Assembly: GCA_026874595.1 (NCBI GenBank)
Contig: CM049320.1
Span: forward strand, 16,008,988-16,072,987
Direction of reading: 5' to 3'
Length of the DNA stretch: 64,000 bases
Source of the DNA: Sipunculus nudus
Taxonomy: Eukaryota > Annelida > Sipuncula > Golfingiida > Sipunculidae
Below are positions 61,901 through 64,000 of this stretch, piece by piece (position 1 is the first letter of the stretch; each line of letters opens with the position of its first letter). The notes under the pieces are model-generated. The model did no database searches and was not told the DNA's origin. It worked only from the letters and a program-made list of their open reading frames with translations. Made by a program: the position numbers and the translations under genes.

Positions 61901-62827
61901 AAGAATTGGACATGACTTGACTTCGACATAAACTTGGCCTTGGCCTCAGAGGGCAATGACCCTACGACAACACTGTGAATAATCATGTCTGTGAAATATC
62001 TTTGTACCTTTCATGGTCTGGTTTCTTAGGTACATTTGTTAAATCAAATACTTATTATCTACACTCTGAACAAGAAGGAATCTATATCAACAAAGTAATT
62101 TTTGTACCACAATTTGTACCATCAAATAGGCAACTCACCATCCCCATGACTGGACCCCTTCATAGTAATACAACAATATCCACTGTATCGCCTTGACGTA
62201 CCCTTCTGCTTGATCTTGTAATATTTCTCTGGAAAAAAAGAAGGGTGTTTTTCCTGTAAACAAAACTGGTCTAAATATGGCATATACATCACTCCTGGCC
62301 TTAACTGTTCGTAGAAAATTTGAGACCTAAATTTATTAATGACACCAAGCAACCACTGCCTTGTTAATAGTCTAATAGGTAGCAAATAAAGTTAATAATG
62401 ACAAGGAAATCAAACAAACTTTTGGTTCAGGAATGTCATCAAGGAATATTCACAAATGTACAGCCACTCATGCATGTGAACCTGGGAATATGGGTCAAAT
62501 AAGTGAATGCAAACACATGGATGAGGCTTGCATGCCTGTAAATGCAGATTTCTAGTTAAAAATTTTATTCAGAATGGCCTCTGTCTAATAAATGTTCCTG
62601 TTTTAAGTCAATTTTAGTATATTGCCATAACCTTAGTTTGGATAGTGCTTACTTGGTGACTTTTGGAAACTTGAGCTTCTCTTTGTAATAATTAGCTTTG
62701 TGTCCTGAAAACTCAGCCTTAAACAGCGCTGTGTCTTCTGGTTTCTTCTCCATCATCTCATCATCATCTTCATATTCTTCCTCATCCTCATCTCCTGATG
62801 AAGCAAACACTGCAGCTGCCTCCGCAT
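9183..62827 (-). CDS. XRN1: 5'-3' exoribonuclease 1 (XRN1), middle and C-terminal part, 31 exons
   Basis: XRN1 is the main cytoplasmic 5'-to-3' exonuclease; it degrades 5'-monophosphate RNA after decapping. I joined 31 exons, all with GT-AG introns and consistent phases, into 1418 residues plus TAA. In order (window residues): acidic linker (1-45); second conserved nuclease region with [16 protein letters not shown] and [17 protein letters not shown] (60-180) and [20 protein letters not shown]1-like region with [10 protein letters not shown] and [10 protein letters not shown] (265-310); D2/D3 region with LEELFP and [11 protein letters not shown] and [11 protein letters not shown] and [10 protein letters not shown] (440-570); SH3-like part with [10 protein letters not shown] and [12 protein letters not shown] (690-755) and SPNRGYRVP; a disordered tail (780-1418) with a double-stranded-RNA-binding-like stretch at 1127-1192 and a conserved basic C-terminus. 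The order and spacing match human XRN1 from about residue 430 to its end. The catalytic N-terminal region is outside the window on the right. Introns make up over 90% of the visible gene. Confidence 0.95.
9660..10168 (-). other. Intron between XRN1 window exons 30 and 31
   Basis: Intron 9555-10168 is AT-rich with no repeat or gene that I recognise. Confidence 0.6.
10169..10389 (-). CDS. XRN1: XRN1 window exon 30
   Basis: Acceptor AATATTCAG, donor GTGGGT. Pro/Gly/Gln/His-rich ([19 protein letters not shown]) and ends in NPFIPLQ, matching the FIPLQ of human XRN1 just before its final segment. Confidence 0.94.
10390..11389 (-). other. Intron 10390-12825, 5' two fifths in plus coordinates
   Basis: AT-rich intron. 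One diverged unit of the minisatellite that follows is recognisable at about 10665-10720. Otherwise no gene or repeat is recognised. Confidence 0.5.
11390..12480. repeat. 57-bp minisatellite, about 19 copies
   Basis: Unit of 54-62 bp: ACTTGTTTTAAATCTAAACT, then TTACTTATTTTACAGGGATC, then ATACACATTTT. Copy starts lie near 11396, 11458, 11515, 11571, 11625, 11680, 11739, 11797, 11850, 11909, 11966, 12025, 12079, 12133, 12188, 12252, 12308, 12368 and 12425. Two alternating sub-types (CTTATTTTACAGGGATCAT and CAAATTTTAAAGGAATCAT) suggest a higher-order dimer early in its growth. Confidence 0.93.
12826..12913 (-). CDS. XRN1: XRN1 window exon 29
   Basis: Acceptor CATTACAG, donor GTAATA. Encodes [20 protein letters not shown] and ends in RVTQP plus a split Gly. 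Gly/Pro-rich tail segment. Confidence 0.9.
12914..13737 (-). other. Intron between XRN1 window exons 28 and 29
   Basis: AT-rich; nothing recognisable in it. Confidence 0.6.
13738..13845 (-). CDS. XRN1: XRN1 window exon 28 (second half of dsRBD-like motif)
   Basis: Acceptor TTGTTCAG, donor GTATGC. Encodes [20 protein letters not shown], then [16 protein letters not shown]. It aligns with CQVKLSNGLLVHGP and NEAKEKAALFALQQL of human XRN1. The pattern of a strand pair followed by an N-x-x-x-AAE-x-AA-x-x-x-L helix is like the second half of a double-stranded-RNA-binding domain. Confidence 0.93.
13846..14284 (-). repeat. Intron with a dispersed TGACCT-rich repeat copy
   Basis: At 14040-14200 lies a copy of the unit also found four times at 24780-25320 (words CTGTGACCTTGACCTCTGA, AGGCTTCTTACC, GTTTGGCTT). 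The rest of the intron is featureless. Confidence 0.7.
14285..14369 (-). CDS. XRN1: XRN1 window exon 27 (first half of dsRBD-like motif)
   Basis: Acceptor GTGTTTCAG, donor GTAAGG. Encodes [20 protein letters not shown] and YQPIHNQG. It aligns with VTELSRICSLVGMPQPDF of human XRN1. The P-x-x-x-L-x-x-x-x-G-x-P-P pattern resembles helix 1 of a double-stranded-RNA-binding domain. Confidence 0.93.
14828..14945 (+). mobile_element. tRNA-derived SINE-like copy
   Basis: Contains an A-box-like TCTAGCCAAGTGGTTGG and, about 40 bases later, a B-box-like GGGTTCAAGTC, followed by a tail CCAATATTTTCCCCTAGGC. A second diverged copy at 15112-15235 shares the B-box region and tail. No closed tRNA cloverleaf is evident. 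Confidence 0.6.
15112..15235 (+). mobile_element. Second diverged copy of the same SINE-like family
   Basis: Shares ATCAACATGGGTTCGAATCC (B-box) and the tail AATATTTTCCCTTGAGCAAA with the copy at 14828. Its A-box is degraded. Confidence 0.55.
15335..15506 (-). CDS. XRN1: XRN1 window exon 26
   Basis: Acceptor TATTTAACAG, donor GTAAGC. Encodes [20 protein letters not shown], then a Gln/Pro/His-rich stretch ending GFHQHQRK. Disordered tail. Its 3' splice site lies about 35 bases from a SINE-like head. Confidence 0.92.
15507..15604 (-). mobile_element. tRNA-derived SINE-like copy abutting an XRN1 splice acceptor
   Basis: On the minus strand the head reads GGGGATCTCCATTAGCTTAG, with A-box TTAGCTTAGTGG and B-box GGTTCGATTC (15540-15549). 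The tail TGTGTATTCATGTTTGG continues to the acceptor of exon 15335-15506. A related copy lies at 15793-15908. Confidence 0.68.
15793..15908 (-). mobile_element. tRNA-derived SINE-like copy
   Basis: Same family as 15507-15604: GGGGATCTCTGTTAGCTTGG head, AGCTTGGTGGTAGAGC A-box region, GGTTTGATTCCC B-box, tail TTCTGTGTATTCATATTCTC. Both copies also share GCACGCTTTTAT in the plus-strand flank beyond the head. Confidence 0.68.
15909..17224 (-). other. Rest of intron 15507-17224
   Basis: AT-rich intron without a gene or repeat that I recognise. Confidence 0.55.
17225..17390 (-). CDS. XRN1: XRN1 window exon 25
   Basis: Acceptor AAATTTACAG, donor GTGAGA. Encodes [20 protein letters not shown] and ends SLQELFQ plus a split Gly. 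The [12 protein letters not shown] stretch resembles LKEILKIDGSNTV of human XRN1, a short conserved helix in the disordered tail. Confidence 0.92.
17391..21620 (-). other. 4.2-kb intron with a pair of diverged dispersed repeats
   Basis: Two diverged direct copies of about 330 bp lie at about 18410-18740 and 20240-20560. They share AATGTTGACAA, CTGACTTGC-GCCAGATG and GGCCTATTTTTATAA. A further dispersed unit (ACCTCTGACCTCATTAAATA) starts at 18986; relatives occur at 14448, 51446 and 51590. A poly-C run lies at about 20860-20871. No gene is seen. Confidence 0.65.
21621..21876 (-). CDS. XRN1: XRN1 window exon 24
   Basis: Acceptor TAATTACAG, donor GTACGT. Encodes [20 protein letters not shown], then [20 protein letters not shown] and ends DGQADPVK. 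Low-complexity tail segment, probably unstructured. Confidence 0.9.
21877..22975 (-). repeat. Intron with a short ATGCATCATGGGAA tandem repeat
   Basis: At about 22725-22850 a 31-bp unit (AAATGATGCATCATGGGAAA, then CTTAAGT) repeats four times, and a TA-rich tract lies at 22448-22480. The rest is plain AT-rich intron. Confidence 0.75.
22976..23139 (-). CDS. XRN1: XRN1 window exon 23
   Basis: Acceptor TTGTTTTAG, donor GTAGGT. Encodes [29 protein letters not shown] matches EFCNIWQSLQG of human XRN1, a conserved short helix in the tail. Confidence 0.93.
23150..25590. mobile_element. 2.44-kb dispersed repeat element with TGACCT-rich core
   Basis: The left end reads AAGTGACCCATGGGTCATGA, then CGCTCAGCTG. 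The right end reads AAAGTCAGCTGAGCTAAAAA. GCTCAGCTG and CAGCTGAGC form a short inverted repeat. Inside are four units of about 140 bp (24780-25320) built around TGACCTTTGACCTC and a GACGGACGGCCGGCCGGCC palindromic run near 25490-25525. The same ends occur at 43663, 44333, 46940, 47298, 50122 and 61591. No coding capacity. Confidence 0.65.
25591..26165 (-). other. Remainder of intron 23140-26165
   Basis: Nothing recognisable. Confidence 0.55.
26166..26270 (-). CDS. XRN1: XRN1 window exon 22
   Basis: Acceptor GATTGACAG, donor GTACGT. Encodes [20 protein letters not shown] and ends [11 protein letters not shown] chose this donor because it keeps phase with the next exon; a GTGGAT site some 13 bases further would break it. 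Confidence 0.85.
26271..27110 (-). other. Intron between XRN1 window exons 21 and 22
   Basis: Contains a short direct repeat (CAATCAGATCACAGCAAAT at about 26306 and 26400). No gene. Confidence 0.6.
27111..27366 (-). CDS. XRN1: XRN1 window exon 21
   Basis: Acceptor CGATGCAG, donor GTGAGC. Encodes [20 protein letters not shown], then [17 protein letters not shown]. It matches CSPGRGYRLPTSALVNLSHG and LTAIVKPQ of human XRN1: the end of the folded SH3-like part, then the start of the disordered tail. Confidence 0.96.
27367..28024 (-). other. Intron between XRN1 window exons 20 and 21
   Basis: No gene or repeat recognised. Confidence 0.6.
28025..28094 (-). CDS. XRN1: XRN1 window exon 20
   Basis: Acceptor GCTTTGTAG, donor GTATGA. 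Encodes [20 protein letters not shown], then TL. It matches ADVLFEVLFDEEFPGGLTI of human XRN1 in the SH3-like domain. Confidence 0.95.
28464..28596 (-). CDS. XRN1: XRN1 window exon 19
   Basis: Acceptor TATTGCAG, donor GTATGT. Encodes [20 protein letters not shown] and [20 protein letters not shown]. It is the core of the SH3-like domain (D4) of XRN1. Confidence 0.97.
28597..30177 (-). other. Intron between XRN1 window exons 18 and 19
   Basis: AT-rich with a (TA)n run at 29647-29674. No gene. Confidence 0.6.
30178..30240 (-). CDS. XRN1: XRN1 window exon 18
   Basis: Acceptor CTTTTACAG, donor GTAAGT. Encodes [20 protein letters not shown] and Arg, matching VRVTVKPHLLYR of human XRN1. Confidence 0.96.
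30241..31832 (-). repeat. Intron with a fragment of the GGTGGCGCCACC repeat family
   Basis: A right-end word CTTTCAGTCAACTGAGCTAA of the dispersed family lies at 31103-31130. GGTGGCACCACC (one mismatch to the palindrome) lies at 31444-31455, followed by ATCCATGCATAC and GAGATATTTAAG as in the 46963-50145 array. It is one worn unit, in the same orientation. Confidence 0.65.
31833..31968 (-). CDS. XRN1: XRN1 window exon 17
   Basis: Acceptor CTGTGTTTAG, donor GTAAGT. Encodes [20 protein letters not shown] and [14 protein letters not shown]. It matches AEKVQEIITWLKGHP and IVEKIEEEVEK of human XRN1 (winged-helix D3 region). Confidence 0.95.
31969..33659 (-). mobile_element. Intron carrying an 85-bp MITE
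   Basis: Ordinary intron apart from the small inverted-repeat element at 33492-33576, listed separately. Confidence 0.6.
33492..33576. mobile_element. 85-bp MITE with TA target duplication
   Basis: Starts CAGTGAAACTCC and ends GGAGTTTCACTG, with further pairing inside (GGACA with TGTCC). TA flanks both sides (33490-33491 and 33577-33578). CAGT-type ends and a TA duplication are the signature of Tc1/mariner or pogo-class elements. It is too short to code for anything. Confidence 0.85.
33660..33740 (-). CDS. XRN1: XRN1 window exon 16
   Basis: Acceptor TATTCCTAG, donor GTATGG. Encodes [20 protein letters not shown] and DIFGED. It matches APELFSYIAKN and VFYEDDIWPGE of human XRN1. Confidence 0.95.
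34151..34233 (-). CDS. XRN1: XRN1 window exon 15
   Basis: Acceptor CATGAACAG, donor GTATGT. Encodes [20 protein letters not shown] and VLKEYTQ, matching VPGYTKKVGSEWMYSSAAEQ of human XRN1. Confidence 0.95.
34234..35381 (-). other. Intron between XRN1 window exons 14 and 15
   Basis: No gene or repeat recognised. Confidence 0.6.
35382..35558 (-). CDS. XRN1: XRN1 window exon 14
   Basis: Acceptor GTCTTACAG, donor GTCAGA. Encodes [30 protein letters not shown] and [15 protein letters not shown]. It is one of the best conserved XRN1 blocks (human LVSRFTGSIFIGRGS and [14 protein letters not shown]). Confidence 0.97.
35559..36381 (-). other. Intron between XRN1 window exons 13 and 14
   Basis: No gene or repeat recognised. 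Confidence 0.6.
36382..36477 (-). CDS. XRN1: XRN1 window exon 13
   Basis: Acceptor AATTTTCAG, donor GTAAGG. Encodes [20 protein letters not shown], then a short linker to [13 protein letters not shown] matches EGRIRVIF of human XRN1. Confidence 0.95.
36628..38662. mobile_element. 2.0-kb non-autonomous terminal-inverted-repeat element
   Basis: The left end reads CCGTAAAATCTCCACTTAAA ACCGC. The right end is its inverted copy with one substitution and one extra A (GCGGTTTTAAGTGGAGAT, then TTTTATGG). TA flanks both ends (36626-36627 and 38663-38664). A second, weaker inner block (ACCGCACTTCCGATTAAAAC) repeats the terminal theme. The inside is richer in CG than the surrounding intron and has no reading frame above 80 codons. 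A Tc1/mariner-class relative is the best guess. Confidence 0.78.
38665..40215 (-). other. Remainder of intron 36478-40215
   Basis: Nothing recognised. Confidence 0.55.
40216..40329 (-). CDS. XRN1: XRN1 window exon 12
   Basis: Acceptor CTATTTTAG, donor GTAAGG. Encodes [20 protein letters not shown] and [14 protein letters not shown]. It matches FSNIKTLDDLFP and VFMLGTPYYGCTGE of human XRN1. Confidence 0.97.
40683..40770 (-). CDS. XRN1: XRN1 window exon 11
   Basis: Acceptor CTCCTATAG, donor GTTAGT. Encodes [20 protein letters not shown] and [14 protein letters not shown] is shared with human XRN1. Confidence 0.95.
41229..41303 (-). CDS. XRN1: XRN1 window exon 10
   Basis: Acceptor AGCTTTCAG (written from the tract just upstream), donor GTAAGT. 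Encodes [20 protein letters not shown] and MVGR. It matches LRRKGIIINETSAVVYAQLL of human XRN1. Confidence 0.94.
41304..42043 (-). repeat. Intron with a degenerate 35-bp-like tandem repeat
   Basis: Between about 41555 and 41870 the words CACAGGACATATTGTCCA and CCATATG recur at irregular spacings near 35-45 bp. This is a decayed minisatellite. Confidence 0.6.
42044..42160 (-). CDS. XRN1: XRN1 window exon 9
   Basis: Acceptor ATCATACAG, donor GTCAGA. Encodes [20 protein letters not shown] and [12 protein letters not shown]. It aligns weakly with the human segment ending SNWAKEVQGISEHYL. The acceptor and first 15 bases are duplicated in the adjacent tandem repeat; this copy is the only one whose reading frame continues. 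Confidence 0.92.
42146..42475. repeat. 55-bp tandem repeat containing a splice acceptor, 6 copies
   Basis: Copies begin at 42146, 42201, 42256, 42311, 42366 and 42421 (the last one diverged); two worn fragments follow to about 42535. Each unit carries, on the minus strand, the acceptor ATACAG or ATCCAG followed by GTACACATTAGCAGA, i.e. the 3' splice site and first bases of XRN1 exon 42044-42160. Confidence 0.96.
42871..42974 (-). CDS. XRN1: XRN1 window exon 8
   Basis: Acceptor TTTTTTTAG, donor GTAAGT. Encodes [20 protein letters not shown] and [14 protein letters not shown]. It matches SSVLGKSVFVNWPHLEEARV of human XRN1 (D1 region). Confidence 0.96.
43128..43265. repeat. (TA)n / TATATACATA-rich microsatellite
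   Basis: A 50-bp segment (ACATTTTAATTACATGAATT plus TA repeats) is duplicated, followed by pure TA and CATA repeats. Confidence 0.93.
43663..44332. mobile_element. Dispersed repeat: left-end copy with 166-bp direct repeats
   Basis: Begins with CAAGTGACCCAGGGGTCATG and GACGCTCAGCTG, the left end seen at 23150. Inside, a 166-bp unit (ATGGGTAACAGGGACCTTAT, GATTCTAGGTCCAG, GATTTGTGCCCTGTT) occurs in about three copies. These words recur in the 46963-50145 array. Confidence 0.65.
44333..46959. mobile_element. Dispersed repeat: second element, 2.6 kb
   Basis: The left end is ACAAGGGACCTATGGGTCAC, then GAGGCTCAGCTG. The right end is ATAGTCAGCTGAGCTAAAAA, preceded by a run of GACGGACG at 46857-46910. 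Inside, a unit of about 670 bp is present twice (about 45555-46225 and 46226-46860), sharing TTGGGCAAAATTTAAGGTAC and CATTATGTTTGGGCCCATAA and GATATTAGGCAGTC. No coding capacity. Confidence 0.62.
46963..50145. repeat. Tandem array of about 338-bp units, each with the palindrome GGTGGCGCCACC
   Basis: Nine units. The palindrome or a near copy lies at 46963, 47333, 47671, 48088, 48425, 48760, 49102, 49440 and 49777. Spacing is 336-342 in most units and 370 and 417 in two that carry small extra pieces. Each unit also has ATCATGACCATCAGT, AATGAGATATTGAAG, GGGGCCCCATAGCTC and GGTCTCAAAAATAGAG. Right-end words TCAGTCAGCTGAGCTAAAAA occur at 47298, 47817 and 50124, and GACGGAC runs at 47240 and 50050. 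Confidence 0.9.
50146..52049 (-). other. Rest of the 9.1-kb intron 42975-52049
   Basis: Two neighbouring diverged copies of the dispersed unit TGACCTCTGACCTCATTAAA lie at 51446 and 51590, followed by GAAATCAGACTAACGTGAGA-like text; a relative lies at 18986. No gene. Confidence 0.6.
52050..52139 (-). CDS. XRN1: XRN1 window exon 7
   Basis: Acceptor TCCTTACAG, donor GTGAGT. Encodes [20 protein letters not shown] and [10 protein letters not shown]. It matches [20 protein letters not shown] of human XRN1. Confidence 0.97.
52140..53180 (-). other. Intron between XRN1 window exons 6 and 7
   Basis: A fragment of the TGACCTTTGACC dispersed unit lies at 52345-52440 (TGACCTTTGACCCTGTGACC). Otherwise featureless. 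Confidence 0.6.
53181..53307 (-). CDS. XRN1: XRN1 window exon 6
   Basis: Acceptor ATATTACAG, donor GTAGGT. Encodes [20 protein letters not shown] and [15 protein letters not shown]. The GTAGGT donor was chosen because it keeps phase and gives the same spacing as human FPTLKHIRHKFFLKKSG. Confidence 0.92.
53308..53951 (-). other. Intron between XRN1 window exons 5 and 6
   Basis: AT-rich, nothing recognised. Confidence 0.6.
53952..54121 (-). CDS. XRN1: XRN1 window exon 5
   Basis: Acceptor TTTTATTAG, donor GTAAGT. Encodes [40 protein letters not shown] and [11 protein letters not shown]. It matches KRLLEAMETCNHSLKKEERK and FPAIERC of human XRN1. Confidence 0.95.
54825..55301 (+). repeat. Left inverted arm of the foldback element
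   Basis: Includes an open frame of 83 codons at 55003-55254 that is also open in the other arm (59368-59117, minus). The two translations differ at about eight residues and match no family I know. Confidence 0.85.
55477..57196. mobile_element. 1.7-kb element with 14-bp inverted ends, inserted in the left arm
   Basis: Starts TGTATCCGCCAAAA (55477-55490) and ends TTTTGGCGGATACA (57183-57196). The right end forms a near-perfect hairpin with GTATCCGCAAAAC just before it. The body is the dimeric tandem array 55596-56874, followed by AGGTCAGAGGTCAAGGTCA at 57012-57030 and a GGC trinucleotide run at about 57128-57146. No clear target duplication and no coding capacity. Confidence 0.72.
55596..56874. 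repeat. Dimeric tandem array with GGTGGCGCCACC at every half-unit
   Basis: The palindrome or a one-base variant starts at 55596, 55744, 55874, 56023, 56153, 56302, 56434, 56583, 56714 and 56863. Spacings alternate 148-149 and 130-132, so the full unit is about 280 bp. Recurrent words are AAAGCTATCTAGGATGTA, CAAACCACTGCAGAGATATG, CAGATGGACACTGTGCAAAC and AAGCTATCCCAGGGCTACAT. Confidence 0.95.
57203..57460. repeat. (TA)n tracts and poly-G run
   Basis: TA tracts at about 57232-57252 and 57318-57342. A poly-G run broken by C and T lies at 57414-57441. The 57318-57416 part pairs in inverse orientation with 58979-59068. Confidence 0.9.
57847..57890. repeat. (TA)n microsatellite
   Basis: Uninterrupted AT dinucleotides in the middle of the foldback element; a poly-G run lies at about 58392-58408. 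Confidence 0.95.
58597..58978. repeat. Long (TA)n tracts and poly-C run
   Basis: TA tracts at about 58597-58660, 58693-58752 and 58889-58940, then poly-C at about 58963-58976. Confidence 0.95.
59070..59546 (-). repeat. Right inverted arm of the foldback element
   Basis: Inverted copy of 54825-55301. A few substitutions are visible (for example CATAGTGC against TATAATGC in the two arms), so the arms have diverged since insertion. Confidence 0.85.
59549..60149 (-). other. Remainder of intron 54122-60149
   Basis: No gene or repeat recognised. Confidence 0.55.
60150..60269 (-). CDS. XRN1: XRN1 window exon 4
   Basis: Acceptor ATATTTCAG, donor GTAACA. Encodes [20 protein letters not shown] and [20 protein letters not shown]. 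It is nearly identical in pattern to human XRN1 ([20 protein letters not shown]). Confidence 0.98.
60270..61414 (-). other. Intron between XRN1 window exons 3 and 4
   Basis: Contains a short CT run at about 60480-60501, two poly-T stretches, a poly-C run at about 61290-61307, and a diverged direct repeat of about 150 bp (AAATAAACATATCTCC-TTTTGTTA at 61165 and 61330). No gene. Confidence 0.6.
61415..61571 (-). CDS. XRN1: XRN1 window exon 3
   Basis: Acceptor TGTATCTAG, donor GTAGGA. Encodes [37 protein letters not shown] and KKLLPEPYQ. It is the most conserved block of the second nuclease region (human YHYAPFLSDI, ELGKPFKPFEQLLAVLP). Confidence 0.98.
61591..61620. mobile_element. Left-end fragment of the dispersed repeat family
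   Basis: CAAGTGACCTATGGGTCAAG, then ATGCTCAGTT, matching the left end of the 23150 element, 20 bases from the 3' splice site of exon 61415-61571. Confidence 0.6.
62139..62228 (-). CDS. XRN1: XRN1 window exon 2
   Basis: Acceptor TTTTTTCCAG, donor GTGAGT. Encodes [20 protein letters not shown] and YYEGVQSWG, then a split Trp codon. It matches QAACYVQAIQWILHYYYHGV of human XRN1. Confidence 0.97.
62653..62827 (-). CDS. XRN1: XRN1 window exon 1 (first certain exon in the window)
   Basis: Acceptor TGTCTTAG, donor GTAAGC. Encodes [20 protein letters not shown], then [20 protein letters not shown]. It matches the acidic linker and DDLFETEFRQYKRTYYMTKM of human XRN1. It begins with two bases of a split Asp codon, so a coding exon must precede it. 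Confidence 0.95.
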
Positions 62828-63745
62828 CTAAGACACAAATCCATGATTATTTTAATCTCTGTGTGGCAATATCTTAAAGTGCTCCCTGCTTTGAGGGACT
62901 ACCCTTTGCCACAGAAAATAGTTGATATTTCCACATGGTCTTTTGCTCAAGGGACATGAAATCTGACCAAACACAACAGGGATAATGAGTATCTACTAGT
63001 GTTTGGGGTCACTTCCTTGATCATAATCAATCATTGACAGTATATCAGCAACCAATGGTGGATTATTAGTCATTTTTGATAAGTGTTGGGAATCAATTGT
63101 AATGTCATGATTAATCATTAGTCAAAATTTATTGACTTCCAGAAGTATTAAATTTCTCATCAAATATATAATACATAGGCCTACATATTGGTTGATACTT
63201 CTAAACACTCTATAGCCTATATAGCTACATGTGTATATATAGCAAACCTAGGTGTGAATCTATTAGTACTCACAGATTGTTCTGTAGTTTGTTTCCATAA
63301 ATATTATGAAAGCGAACCTTCTGTCTTTATACAGCCTAACTTTTGTATAAACACTCTGTAACTGATTAAGAATGATCACAGGATCATCTGCATCAGTCAA
63401 TTGATCATTAATTATAACCAATCATCAGTCCAAACACTAGCATTTTTCCAAATTGACCTCACCATGAACCTACGTGACCTTGATAGCATATTCACTTACT
63501 GAATAATCATTAGCCTAACTGTTCCGTGCAGCCAATCAGGTCGCCCATATTACTTTAAACCCTCAGTCACCTTACAATTGCAAAATCTGCATTATTTCTG
63601 AGACCTCTCCCAAAAAGAACACGTGTAGTCTGTACCAGTACCCAAGTCGGCATGTTTTCCTGGTTATTTTTTTTAATAAAAAAGTTCTTGGCCAAAGGTT
63701 GCAGGAGCCATTCCTCCCACTACCGAGTGAATGACAATGTCTTAC
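62828..63745 (-). other. Intron upstream of the first certain XRN1 exon
   Basis: AT-rich with several TGATCATTAAT-like words around 63000-63130 and 63380-63440; no exon recognised. Confidence 0.5.
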
Positions 63746-63872
63746 CTGGCGCGTGATTCATATGAGACAAATTATCCAAAATATAGCAAAACAGTTCACA
63801 ATGACTGCGAATGTCTGCGATATACTCAACACTTCCAGTTGATGATGTCATCAATGCGACATCATACGTCAT
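63746..63872 (-). CDS. Candidate alternative 5' exon of XRN1
   Basis: On the minus strand an ATG at 63872, preceded by an in-frame stop with no other ATG between, opens 42 codons (MTYDVALMTSSTGSVEYIAD to LSHMNHAP). These end at a consensus donor CCAG/GTAAGA in the phase needed to join the exon at 62827 (split codon GAT, Asp). The peptide does not resemble XRN1. If used it would give an XRN1 of about 1461 residues without the catalytic N-terminus. It may equally be chance, or the 3' end of an exon with a different start. Confidence 0.3.
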
Positions 63873-63881
63873 CAACCTTTG

Positions 63882-63889
63882 TGACGTCA
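63882..63889. promoter_or_regulatory. Perfect CRE-like palindrome TGACGTCA
   Basis: Full CREB/ATF consensus site. Two related half sites (TACGTCA at 63865 and GATGTCA at 63844) lie close by at 17-21-base spacing, right at the candidate 5' exon. Whether this is a promoter cannot be told. Confidence 0.4.
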
Positions 63890-64000
63890 CTATTTTGTTG
63901 TAAAGAGCTCATGCAACCATGGAAAGCCTTCTGTGAATGAGCGTTTCAGGGTCTCATTATCATAATTATGTGAAAAGGGCAGCACATATTGGCTGTGGTG

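Overview
The window is eukaryotic nuclear DNA from an invertebrate animal. Genes are split into many short exons with GT-AG introns, the DNA is AT-rich, and there are long (TA)n tracts, minisatellites and degraded transposon-like repeats. The repeat style (TGACCTTTGACC-rich dispersed units, GACGGAC runs, units carrying the palindrome GGTGGCGCCACC) resembles what I associate with marine molluscs. That placement is an inference; nothing here fixes the species.

Two protein genes can be supported, and they converge tail to tail. On the left (+ strand, 819-3683) are the last four exons of an alpha/beta-hydrolase of the arylacetamide deacetylase / hormone-sensitive lipase family; its 5' part lies left of the window. 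From 62827 down to 9183 (- strand) lie 31 exons of the 5'-3' exoribonuclease XRN1. All 31 join in one frame into 1418 residues plus stop, covering everything from just after the first conserved nuclease region to the natural C-terminus. The catalytic N-terminus should lie right of the window. A possible extra 5' exon at 63746-63872 could give a nuclease-less product, but the support is thin.

Most of the remaining DNA is intron full of repeats. Main blocks: a 40-bp minisatellite between the genes (6500-6750); a 57-bp minisatellite of about 19 copies (11390-12480); tRNA-derived SINE-like copies (14830-15910); a 2.44-kb dispersed repeat (23150-25590); an 85-bp MITE (33492-33576); a 2.0-kb terminal-inverted-repeat element (36628-38662); a 55-bp repeat that multiplies a 3' splice site (42146-42475); a composite 6.5-kb repeat block (43663-50145); and a 4.7-kb foldback-like element with 477-bp inverted arms (54825-59546), which contains a second element (55477-57196) with a dimeric array of GGTGGCGCCACC.

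I found no autonomous transposase or reverse transcriptase, no CRISPR, no rRNA and no free-standing tRNA gene. The clearest points for follow-up are the recurrent palindrome in two otherwise different arrays, the nested inverted-repeat elements, the splice-acceptor duplication in XRN1, several repeats lying directly against XRN1 3' splice sites, and a double-stranded-RNA-binding-like motif in the XRN1 C-terminal region.
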